Below are positions 1 to 5,704 of a stretch of DNA of 7,668 bases, one piece after another. How positions within the stretch are numbered: the first letter of the stretch is position 1; each line of letters opens with the position of its first letter. The translations under genes and the position numbers were made by a program. A model generated the notes under the pieces. That model had not been told where the DNA came from, did no database searches, and saw nothing but the letters and a program-made list of their open reading frames with translations. Source of the stretch: DASPKS01 sp035628035 (GTDB lineage Bacteria; Bacteroidota; Rhodothermia; Rhodothermales; Rubricoccaceae); NCBI GenBank assembly GCA_035628035.1, contig DASPKS010000036.1, positions 1 through 7,668 on the forward strand, given 5' to 3'.

Positions 1-1261
1 GGCCGAGCTCGTGGAGGATCACGTCGGCGTCCTCAGCGTCATCCACGCAGCCCTCCCCGAAGCGGAGGTTGCCCGTGCCGCCAGAGTAGGACGAGTTGTC
101 GGCGCCATTGAACCCGTGCGCGTCGAAGTGGACGCCGGTGGTGTACTGGTGCGGAATCACGGACACCCCGAGGGTGACGTTGAGGTACCGCATGTAGTTG
201 TCGATGTGCCAGTACGTGGTGGCCCATTCGAACGCACCATGGTCCCGCGTGAAGCTCCAATCGGGCGTAGGCTGTGGGAAGATGCCGCTGAAGGGCAGAT
301 CCCAGTCGAGGGCGTAGGCCCACGGTCCCTGGAGTTGGTACTGCGCCCCGTCGAAGGTGATGTCGCGGAGGGTGACGGCCGTGCGCGCGGCCTCAAGCTC
401 CGGCGTGTTGGCGTCGCCGCCGTCCACGTAGCCGGGCGTGCCGTAGGGCACGCCGGCGCGCGTGAGGGGGTCGGGGTCGAAGATCATCCCCGTACCATCA
501 ATCCGGCGCGGCAGGGCCGGCGCCGGGACGAACGAGGGGGCCTGTGTGGAAGCCGGGGCGGTCGTGGCCGGCGTCGGCGTCCAGCCGCGCTCGTAGATCG
601 TCCGGTCGGCCACGCGGAGGAGCGCGCCCGTGCGCGCGTCCACGAACGCCTCCCAGTCACCGCTCGGCTGGTCGGGCGCGAGGCGGACCTGCCAGGCGAG
701 ACGGGCACCGCTCTCCATCGGGTAGACGACGAGGGCCGTCTCGTCGAGGTGAAGCGTGCCGCTGAGCCCGCCGAGGTGCTCGGCGACAGCCGTGCGCGCC
801 GCCTCGGCCGTCACCGCCGGCGTGGTCTCGACCATGAGGCCGGGCTGGTACGTCGAGAACACGAGCTGCACGCGGTCGCGCGGGTCCACGTTCACCGCGA
901 TCTCAGACCCGTAGACGGTCACGCCGCCGACGGTCTGGAAGAAGCGGACGGAGTGCCCGGCGCGCCCAGTCCGCGTGTGGACGTGGACGAGGTCGTCAAG
1001 GGCAGGCGACACGAGGCGGAGGGTGCTCGCATAGGCCGAGAGGAACTCGCGCGCCATCGCCTCCGGCGACGCGGAGCGGACGGCGTAGTCGAGACGGTAG
1101 AGCGCGCGGGGCGTCCCGTCGGCGCGGGCCTCCCCGGCCCCGGTGGCGGCGACGGCCTCGACGTAGTCCTCGCCGATCTCGAGGGGGGAACGCTGCTGCG
1201 CGATCGCGCTCCCCGGCAGGAGGAGGACGGCCACGGCGAGCGCGGTCAGGCGGAGGTTCAT
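1..1261 (-). CDS. Secreted fungalysin/thermolysin-like zinc metalloprotease, 3' end cut by window edge
   Basis: The first 420 residues are visible. Residues 1-21 are a signal peptide (MNLRLTALAV start, hydrophobic core, cleavage likely after AIA), so the protein is exported. Residues about 66-125 resemble the fungalysin/thermolysin propeptide (FTP) region. Residues about 148-218 look PepSY-like and end in WEAFVDARTGALLR, typical of M4/M36 proenzymes. A Pro/Ala/Thr-rich linker (about 226-250) leads to the catalytic part, with ATTYWHIDNYMRYL (347-360) and SYSGGTGNLRFGEG (391-404). The last visible residues are DADVILHELG (411-420), and the next base is C. This is the start of a zinc-binding HExxH motif (HELGH), cut at its last residue. 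The second His, the Glu ligand and any C-terminal sorting domain lie outside the window. The start is the ATG just before the signal peptide; no Shine-Dalgarno is seen. The propeptide implies secretion as an inactive zymogen. The assignment to M36 rather than M4 is less certain than the metalloprotease call. Confidence 0.88.
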   Translation of the reverse strand, partial: MNLRLTALAVAVLLLPGSAIAQQRSPLEIGEDYVEAVAATGAGEARADGTPRALYRLDYAVRSASPEAMAREFLSAYASTLRLVSPALDDLVHVHTRTGRAGHSVRFFQTVGGVTVYGSEIAVNVDPRDRVQLVFSTYQPGLMVETTPAVTAEAARTAVAEHLGGLSGTLHLDETALVVYPMESGARLAWQVRLAPDQPSGDWEAFVDARTGALLRVADRTIYERGWTPTPATTAPASTQAPSFVPAPALPRRIDGTGMIFDPDPLTRAGVPYGTPGYVDGGDANTPELEAARTAVTLRDITFDGAQYQLQGPWAYALDWDLPFSGIFPQPTPDWSFTRDHGAFEWATTYWHIDNYMRYLNVTLGVSVIPHQYTTGVHFDAHGFNGADNSSYSGGTGNLRFGEGCVDDAEDADVILHELG

Positions 1262-1411
1262 GGAGATTCCGGTAGGTAAAGGGATCCATAAGGCCGGATC
1301 ATGCTCGCCGGCCCAGAACAAGTGAATATCGGGGAGGCCACACGCCGCTCCAAACGCACAGGCGCCCGTCCGGGTGAAACGGGCAGGAAGCTTAAGCGAA
1401 GGGGGTCCTTC
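1262..1411. other. Intergenic region between the 74-residue ORF and the protease gene
   Basis: This 150-base gap separates two minus-strand genes. Read on the minus strand, a 5-bp hairpin (arms 1398-1402 and 1407-1411, 4-base loop) lies directly after the stop codon of the 74-residue ORF. A second inverted repeat pairs 1364-1369 with 1379-1384. Neither is followed by a T-run, so neither is a convincing intrinsic terminator. GCTTAAGC at 1390-1397 is a palindrome. Closer to the protease start, the minus strand has TTTG (1351-1354) and a weak -7-like TTCACTTG (1319-1326), with a 24-base gap that is longer than usual for Bacteroidota promoters. Whether the protease is co-transcribed or has its own promoter cannot be decided from the sequence. 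Confidence 0.4.
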
Positions 1412-1636
1412 TCAGTCCCTGCGGAAGCGCATGCGCTGGTGGAGGCGGAGCCGCCCGGCGGGCCGGCCACTCGCGCGGACCTCGTGCCACCCCTGGGGGT
1501 CGGGGGCTGGCTGGACCTCGATGGTCGCCTCCGCCGGGAAACCGCCCGCCTGGCGCACCGCTTCCTCCGGCGTCCGCCCGCGCGCGAGCCCGGCGAACCC
1601 CGCCGGGCCAACCCCTTCCAGCTCGTACTGCGGCAT
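1412..1636 (-). CDS. Hypothetical 74-residue protein, translationally coupled to the upstream T9SS gene
   Basis: I do not recognise this family. The protein starts MPQYELEGVG, has a likely helix around TPEEAVRQAG (residues 22-31), then a mixed strand-like section containing TIEVQPAPDPQGWHEVRA, and ends in a strongly basic tail (RLRLHQRMRFRRD). There is no signal peptide or membrane segment, so it is probably cytoplasmic. Its ATG lies 3 bases after the TAG of the beta-propeller gene (TAG GCG ATG). A Shine-Dalgarno-like GGGAG sits at the end of that upstream gene, 7 bases before the start, which is notable because the other genes here lack one. Balanced composition, close coupling and the ribosome site support a real gene. 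The alternative is a chance open frame in GC-rich DNA. The basic tail could bind nucleic acid or phosphate, but that is a guess. Confidence 0.62.
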   Translation of the reverse strand: MPQYELEGVGPAGFAGLARGRTPEEAVRQAGGFPAEATIEVQPAPDPQGWHEVRASGRPAGRLRLHQRMRFRRD

Positions 1637-1639
1637 CGC

Positions 1640-2932
1640 CTATCTCCCGGCCCGCACGACGGGCCGCATGCGCACCGCCGCGCCGGCGACGAGCCGCACG
1701 TAGTAGACGCCCGCCGCCCTTTCGCCCTCCCACACGACACGGTGGAGGCCGGCCCCCTGCTCGCCGCTCGCGAGCGTCGCCACCTGTCGTCCGAGCGCAT
1801 CGAACAAGACAACCGCTACGGGGCCGGCCGTGGCGAGGTGGTAGGTAATGGCGACGGGGCCTCCCGACGGGTTCGGAGCTACCGAGATGAGGTCGGTGCG
1901 CGTGGGCTCGGGCTCGGGCTCGGCGGCGGTCATGGTGGCGCGGAGGCGGTACACCCGCTGCCCCATCGCGTAGCCGAGCGTGTCGCCGAAGAACTCGAAC
2001 CGGTTGACGGAGCCGTCGAGCCCCGTCGCGGGCGCCCACGTCGCCCCGCCGTCGGTGGTCGTCCTCGTCGTGCCGCGCCCGCTGGTCCAGCCGCGCAGCG
2101 GCGTGAGGAACCCGACCCCCTGCATGCTGTCCCCGCCGGGGACCGGGAGCTCGGTCCACGTCTGACCCCCGTCGGTCGTCTTGAGCACCTTCCCGGTGGA
2201 GGTGCTCCCCTCGTACTCGATGGAGACGTAGCCGACCTCGGGCGTGGGGAACGTGATCTTCCACGCCCACTCGCTCGTGGTGCCCGTCCCGCTGCTGACG
2301 AACCGGCGCGTCCACGTCTGCCCGCCGTCCTCGGTGCCGAGCACGACGGCGCGGCTGCCCGGGTCGATCCCGTTCGTACCGCCGACGGCGAGCCCGCGCC
2401 GTCCGTCGAAGAAATACACGTCGATGAGGCTGGTGGCGAGGGCGGCCGGGATGGGCGTGGACTGCCACGAAGCGCCGCCGTTGGTGGTCTTGATCACGTA
2501 GGCTGGCTCGCTGTACTGCCCCACCCCGTAGGCCGTGTCGGCGTTGACGGCCCACAGCCCGCAGATGCCCCCGCTGACGGCGGGCGAGATCCGGTTCGTG
2601 ATGTTGGTCATGGTCGCTCCGCCGTCGAGCGTCTCGTAGAGGCGGATGCCGCTGAAGAGAACGCCGACCCAGCCCTTCGTCTGGCTCACGAAAGCGACGC
2701 TGCGGAGATACCCCGTCACGTCGCTCCGGAGCGTCCACGTGTTGCCGCCGTCGGTCGTCCGGTGGGTCCGCCCCTCGCCGTCCACGACCCAGCCGGTCGT
2801 CGGGCTGACGAACGAGGCGTCCTCGAAGCGGCCGGCTACGGGGGAGTTGGGGAGGAGCTGCCATCCCCCGCCCTGCGCAGCAGCGGCCAGCGGGAGCAGA
2901 AGGGCAACGAGGGAAACGAAGCGGCGAGGCAT
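1640..2932 (-). CDS. Secreted Asp-box beta-propeller protein with T9SS type A sorting domain
   Basis: 430 residues. Residues 1-19 are a signal peptide (MPRRFVSLVALLLPLAAAA, cleavage before QGGGW). The body has six Asp-box motifs of the form TTDGGxTW at residues 59-66, 101-108, 149-156, 200-207, 252-259 and 292-299. GWVVDGEGRT-, GWVGVLF- and GYVSIEY-like strands recur between them. This is the pattern of BNR/sialidase-like and Ycf48/Hcf136-like beta-propellers. An EPEPEP linker (338-343) leads to a C-terminal domain (about 347-430) with VAPNPSGGPV, FDALGRQVATL and AGVYYVRL, the hallmarks of a T9SS type A sorting domain. The protein should cross the inner membrane by Sec and the outer membrane by T9SS, ending on the surface or released. 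The open frame extends upstream to 3181, but the signal peptide fixes the start at 2932. No sialidase catalytic set was recognised, so a binding or scaffold role is more likely than glycosidase activity. Confidence 0.9.
   Translation of the reverse strand: MPRRFVSLVALLLPLAAAAQGGGWQLLPNSPVAGRFEDASFVSPTTGWVVDGEGRTHRTTDGGNTWTLRSDVTGYLRSVAFVSQTKGWVGVLFSGIRLYETLDGGATMTNITNRISPAVSGGICGLWAVNADTAYGVGQYSEPAYVIKTTNGGASWQSTPIPAALATSLIDVYFFDGRRGLAVGGTNGIDPGSRAVVLGTEDGGQTWTRRFVSSGTGTTSEWAWKITFPTPEVGYVSIEYEGSTSTGKVLKTTDGGQTWTELPVPGGDSMQGVGFLTPLRGWTSGRGTTRTTTDGGATWAPATGLDGSVNRFEFFGDTLGYAMGQRVYRLRATMTAAEPEPEPTRTDLISVAPNPSGGPVAITYHLATAGPVAVVLFDALGRQVATLASGEQGAGLHRVVWEGERAAGVYYVRLVAGAAVRMRPVVRAGR
1643..1655 (-). 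promoter_or_regulatory. Shine-Dalgarno-like site for the 74-residue ORF
   Basis: On the minus strand the sequence reads CCGGGAGATAGGCGATG. The GGGAG lies inside the last codons of the beta-propeller gene, 7 bases before the ATG at 1636, and its stop codon TAG sits between the two. This is the arrangement expected for termination-reinitiation coupling. It supports the chosen start of the small ORF. Confidence 0.5.
1904..1921 (-). repeat. Three tandem copies of a 6-bp unit encoding the EPEPEP linker
   Basis: GGGCTC occurs three times in a row on the plus strand (1904-1909, 1910-1915, 1916-1921). It encodes the Glu-Pro linker between the beta-propeller and the T9SS sorting domain. Because the unit is two codons, copy-number change would lengthen or shorten the linker without a frameshift. 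Confidence 0.8.
2036..2758 (-). repeat. Six degenerate Asp-box repeats within the beta-propeller gene
   Basis: Six diverged copies of a motif encoding [T/E]-[T/L/E]-[D/N]-G-G-x-[T/S]-[W/M] recur at about 120-155 base intervals. On the plus strand several read as variants of CCGCCGTCGGTGGTC. The second copy ends in Met instead of Trp (TLDGGATM), and the third has Asn in place of Asp (TTNGGASW). Each marks a turn between strands in one propeller blade. Confidence 0.8.
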
Positions 2933-3098
2933 CGGACGAGCAAGCACGGGGCCGGAAGAACGCCACGCGCCCCGTCCCCCCGCAAGGGCATCTCGCGCCC
3001 CTTTCGCCGAACGGATGCGCGGTACCTTTGCGGAACGCGCGCCCGCCCGCGTCCGTCTTACCCCGGCTCTGCCGTCCAGAACGCCCTTCTGACGCCCT
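2933..3098. other. Divergent intergenic region between the T9SS protein gene and hpd
   Basis: These 166 bases separate the leftward beta-propeller gene from the rightward catabolic operon. The rightward side has a clear Bacteroidota-type -7 box. I found no matching TAnnTTTG box on the minus strand for the leftward gene, and no inverted repeat convincing enough to call an operator. Confidence 0.6.
3002..3030 (+). promoter_or_regulatory. Probable Bacteroidota-type promoter for hpd-hmgA
   Basis: TACCTTTG at 3023-3030 matches the Bacteroidota -7 consensus TAnnTTTG at every fixed position. A weak -33-like TTTC (3002-3005) lies 17 bases upstream; the consensus there would be TTTG or TTG. Transcription would start near 3035 and give an untranslated leader of about 60 bases before the hpd ATG. 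The -7 match is seen directly. The start site is inferred. Confidence 0.6.
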
Positions 3099-4253
3099 AT
3101 GGAACCCCCCACCCTCGCCCCTCCGGCCCTCGCCAACGCCCCCGACGCCGTTGCCCCGGGAGAGGACTTCCTCCCCATCAACGGGACCGACTACGTCGAG
3201 TTCTACGTCGGCAACGCGAAGCAGGCGGCCCACTACTACGCCTCCGCGTTTGGCTTCCAGGTCACCGGCTACCGCGGGCCCGAGACGGGCCACCGCGAGG
3301 CGGCCAGCTACCTCCTCCAGCAAGGGAAGGTCCGCTTCGTCGTCACCGCCCCGTTGACGCCGGACTCCTTCATTGCCGAGCACGTCCACAAGCACGGCGA
3401 CGGCGTCCGCGACATCGCGCTGTGGGTGGACGACGCCGCGAGCGCGTTCGAGGAGACGACGAAGCGGGGTGGCCGCCCCGTCCACGAACCCCGCGTGCAC
3501 GAGGGTGAAGATGGCCGCCTCGTGACGGCCGCCATCGCCACCTACGGCGACACCATCCACACGTTCGTCGAGCGGAAGGACTACCGCGGGCTGTTCATGC
3601 CGGGCTTCCGCGCGTGGGAGAACCCCCACTGGCAGGTCGAGCCCGTCGGGCTCAAGCACGTCGACCACTGCGTGGGCAACGTGTACCTCGGCGAGATGGA
3701 CGAGTACGTGCAGTACTACGCCGACGTGATGGGCTTCACCAACCTCATCTCGTTCGACGACGAGGACATCTCGACGGAGTACAGCGCGCTGATGTCGAAG
3801 GTGATGTCGAACGGGAACGAGCGGATCAAATTCCCCATCAACGAGCCCGCGCAGGGGAAGAAGAAGAGCCAGATCGAGGAGTACCTCGACTTCTACCGCG
3901 GTCAGGGCGTCCAGCACGTCGCCCTCGCCACCGACGACATCCTCCACACCGTTGGCGAGCTGCGCCGCCGGGGCGTGGACTTCCTCACCGTTCCAACGTC
4001 GTACTACGACGAGCTGCAAGGCCGCGTCGGCCAGATCGACGAGCCCGTCGACGAGCTCGCCAAGCTCGGCATCCTCGTCGACCGCGACCCCGACGGGTAC
4101 CTGCTCCAGATCTTTACCAAGCCCGTCGAGGACCGCCCGACGCTCTTCTACGAGATCATCGAGCGGAAGGGGGCGCGCTCGTTCGGGAAGGGCAACTTCA
4201 AGGCGCTCTTCGAGGCCATCGAGCGCGAGCAGGCCGCCCGCGGCAACCTCTAA
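3099..4253 (+). CDS. hpd: 4-hydroxyphenylpyruvate dioxygenase
   Basis: 384 residues, normal length for the family. The enzyme converts 4-hydroxyphenylpyruvate and O2 to homogentisate and CO2, the second step of tyrosine breakdown, in the cytoplasm with Fe(II). It has two vicinal-oxygen-chelate halves: residues about 30-160 (non-catalytic) and about 184-350 (catalytic). The expected iron ligands are present: His190 in VDHCVGN, His273 in GVQHVAL and Glu352 in LFYEIIERKG. Their spacing (83 and 79 residues) equals that of His187, His270 and Glu349 in the Streptomyces avermitilis enzyme as I recall it. The C-terminal signature SFGKGNFKALFEAIE (361-375) closes the active site in this family. The start is the first ATG, with a short Pro/Ala-rich N-terminus before the first domain. 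No Shine-Dalgarno is seen. hmgA follows after 28 bases, so the two are almost certainly one operon acting in sequence. Confidence 0.97.
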   Translation: MEPPTLAPPALANAPDAVAPGEDFLPINGTDYVEFYVGNAKQAAHYYASAFGFQVTGYRGPETGHREAASYLLQQGKVRFVVTAPLTPDSFIAEHVHKHGDGVRDIALWVDDAASAFEETTKRGGRPVHEPRVHEGEDGRLVTAAIATYGDTIHTFVERKDYRGLFMPGFRAWENPHWQVEPVGLKHVDHCVGNVYLGEMDEYVQYYADVMGFTNLISFDDEDISTEYSALMSKVMSNGNERIKFPINEPAQGKKKSQIEEYLDFYRGQGVQHVALATDDILHTVGELRRRGVDFLTVPTSYYDELQGRVGQIDEPVDELAKLGILVDRDPDGYLLQIFTKPVEDRPTLFYEIIERKGARSFGKGNFKALFEAIEREQAARGNL

Positions 4254-4281
4254 CCGCTGACACCATCCCACGCTCATCGCC

Positions 4282-5541
4282 ATGCCGTTCTACGTTCGCA
4301 TGGGGCAGGTGCCGGACAAGCGGCACGTCCAGTTCCCCCGCCCCGATGGCGCGCTCTACACCGAGGAGGTGATCGGCGCCGAGGGGTTCTCCGGGATCTC
4401 CTCCATCGCCTACCACATCCACCCCCCCACGCTCGTCCACGACGTGCGCAAGCCGGAGCCGTACGCCGTCGAGTTCGTGAAGGAGGATTCCCTCCAGCAC
4501 CGCCACTTCAAGGGGGCCGAGGTCGAGCCCGGCGGCGACTGGCTCTCCGGCCGCCAGTACATCATGGGCAACGCCGATGTGCTCCTCGCGCTCGCCGCGC
4601 CGACCGAGCCCATGGGCGAGCACGAGTTCTACAAGAACGCCTCGTGCGACGAACTCGTGTACGTCCACGACGGTGAGGGGCGGCTGGAGACCCCGCTGGG
4701 GACAGTGGAGTTCACGCAGGGCGACTACATCCACATCCCGCGCACACTCACGCACCGGTGGGCCTTCGAAGGAGTGTCGCAGCCGCGCCTCCTCGTCATC
4801 GAGGCGCCGAGCGAGTTCCACCCCCCGAAGCGGTACCGTAACCAGTTCGGGCAGCTCCTCGAGCACTCGCCGTACCACGAGCGCGACTACCGCCCCCCGA
4901 CCGAGCTCGTCACACGCGACGAAGAGGGCGAGTTCGTCGTCAAGATCAAGAAGCACGGGAAGCTCTTCCCGTACGTGTACCGCTACCACCCGTTCGACGT
5001 CGTCGGCTGGGACGGCTACATGTACCCCTACGCCATCTCGATCCACGACTTCGAGCCGATCACGGGGCGGATCCACCAGCCCCCGCCGGTGCACCAGATG
5101 TTCGAGGCGCACAACTTCGTCGTGTGCTCGTTCGTCCCGCGGCTCTTCGACTACCACCCGCAGAGCATCCCGGCGCCGTACAACCACTCCAACATCGACT
5201 CCGACGAGGTGCTCTACTACGCCGAGGGCGACTTCATGAGCCGGAAGGGGATCGAGCGCGGCTCGTTCACGCTCCACCCCGGCGGCATCCCGCACGGCCC
5301 GCACCCCGGCACGACCGAGGCCAGCATCGGAAAGAAGGAGACCCGTGAGCTCGCGGTGATGGTGGACACGTTCCGCCCGCTCCACCCGACGAAGACGGCC
5401 CTCAAGATCGAGGACGAGGAGTACGTCTTCTCGTGGCAGCCGGAGCGACACGGCCACCCCCTCCCCGACGCTGCGCCCCTCCCCCCCCACGCCGGCGACG
5501 GCGCGACGGCGACGGTCTCCTCTGCCGACTCGGCACGCTGA
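4282..5541 (+). CDS. hmgA: Homogentisate 1,2-dioxygenase
   Basis: 419 residues. It opens the homogentisate ring with O2 to give 4-maleylacetoacetate, using Fe(II), in the cytoplasm; its substrate is the product of the preceding gene. Recognisable family segments include ASCDELVYVHDGEGRLET (120-137), GDYIHIPRTLTHRW (147-160), GRIHQPPPVHQMFEAHNFVV (262-281), PYNHSNIDSDEV (299-310) and LHPGGIPHGPHPG (331-343). Likely iron ligands are His302, Glu309 and His338. The two His are 36 residues apart, as in human HGD (335 and 371), but the Glu is one position later than in the human enzyme. About 25 C-terminal residues (from about 395) are a low-complexity Pro/Ala/Ser tail that includes an 8-C run in the DNA. 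The gene follows hpd by 28 bases, has no Shine-Dalgarno, and is closed by an intrinsic terminator. Confidence 0.95.
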   Translation: MPFYVRMGQVPDKRHVQFPRPDGALYTEEVIGAEGFSGISSIAYHIHPPTLVHDVRKPEPYAVEFVKEDSLQHRHFKGAEVEPGGDWLSGRQYIMGNADVLLALAAPTEPMGEHEFYKNASCDELVYVHDGEGRLETPLGTVEFTQGDYIHIPRTLTHRWAFEGVSQPRLLVIEAPSEFHPPKRYRNQFGQLLEHSPYHERDYRPPTELVTRDEEGEFVVKIKKHGKLFPYVYRYHPFDVVGWDGYMYPYAISIHDFEPITGRIHQPPPVHQMFEAHNFVVCSFVPRLFDYHPQSIPAPYNHSNIDSDEVLYYAEGDFMSRKGIERGSFTLHPGGIPHGPHPGTTEASIGKKETRELAVMVDTFRPLHPTKTALKIEDEEYVFSWQPERHGHPLPDAAPLPPHAGDGATATVSSADSAR

Positions 5542-5548
5542 GGTTTTT
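5518..5548 (+). terminator. Possible weak first terminator overlapping the hmgA stop
   Basis: TGCCG (5523-5527) pairs with CGGCA (5531-5535) around a 3-base loop. An outer CCTC (5519-5522) can pair with GAGG (5540-5543) if four bases are bulged out. Five T follow directly (5544-5548). The hmgA TGA lies within this structure. The bulge makes it weaker than the downstream terminator. Confidence 0.35.
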
Positions 5549-5564
5549 CTCCCGGCTCTACCTT

Positions 5565-5602
5565 CGCAGGGGCGTCCACACCGGCCGCCCCTGCGGTTTT
5601 TT
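5565..5602 (+). terminator. Strong intrinsic terminator after hmgA
   Basis: CGCAGGGGCG (5565-5574) and CGCCCCTGCG (5586-5595) form a perfect 10-bp stem with an 11-base loop. After one G, six T follow (5597-5602). This is a textbook rho-independent terminator for plus-strand transcription. The reverse direction has no T-run, so it works one way. It ends the hpd-hmgA transcript and implies that the synthetase gene downstream has its own promoter or depends on read-through. Confidence 0.9.
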
Positions 5603-5654
5603 CTCCCTTGTCCCCCCCGAGAGAGGAAGACGCGGATGCCCTGCACGATCCCCC
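5603..5654 (+). promoter_or_regulatory. Leader of the acyl-CoA synthetase gene
   Basis: Only 52 bases separate the terminator T-run from the synthetase ATG. I see no TAnnTTTG box here, so the promoter is cryptic, uses another sigma factor, or lies within or before the terminator. A purine-rich GAGAGAGGAAGA (5619-5630) resembles a ribosome-binding site. It is 27 bases from the synthetase start but 8 bases from an out-of-frame ATG at 5636. A 7-C run lies at 5612-5618. Confidence 0.35.
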
Positions 5655-5704
5655 ATGCCCGAGTTCCCCTTCGGCCAGGCCATCGCCTGGCGGCCCGACC
5701 CTGA
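5636..5704 (+). CDS. Possible 22-residue overlapping leader ORF
   Basis: An ATG at 5636 opens a 22-codon frame, out of frame with the synthetase, that stops at TGA 5702-5704. It overlaps the first 50 bases of the synthetase. Its start is better placed behind the purine-rich AGAGGA stretch (about 8 bases) than the synthetase start is. The peptide (MPCTIPHARVPLRPGHRL...) resembles no family known to me and may never be made. If translated, it would reduce or couple initiation at the synthetase. Most likely it is coincidental; the placement of the ribosome site is the only positive sign. Confidence 0.2.
   Translation: MPCTIPHARVPLRPGHRLAARP

Noticed and set aside
11..1279. 422-codon plus-strand open frame at the left edge
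   Set aside because: It is the antisense shadow of the metalloprotease, whose minus-strand frame has a signal peptide, propeptide and HELG motif.
1319..1354. Minus-strand promoter for the protease (TTTG and TTCACTTG)
   Set aside because: The -7-like box has two mismatches and the 24-base gap is too long, so it is mentioned only in the intergenic entry.
1364..1384. Inverted repeat GCCCGT/ACGGGC as a terminator
   Set aside because: The stem is 6 bp and no T-run follows on either strand.
2933..3181. 83-residue upstream extension of the beta-propeller protein
   Set aside because: It would bury the signal peptide and overlap hpd. The Sec signal begins exactly at the ATG at 2932.
1301..3508. 735-codon open frame on the plus strand
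   Set aside because: It is antisense to the beta-propeller gene and then out of frame with hpd. Its Arg/Pro/Gly-rich translation shows no domain.
1392..4283. Very long open frame on the minus strand, 963 codons
   Set aside because: It runs antisense through hpd and out of frame across the beta-propeller gene. Its composition is Arg/Val/Gly-biased with no recognisable domain. It is a product of high GC, where stop codons are rare.
4198..5646. 482-codon minus-strand open frame opposite hmgA
   Set aside because: The plus-strand frame is clearly homogentisate dioxygenase. The minus frame is Val/Arg/His-rich without a domain.
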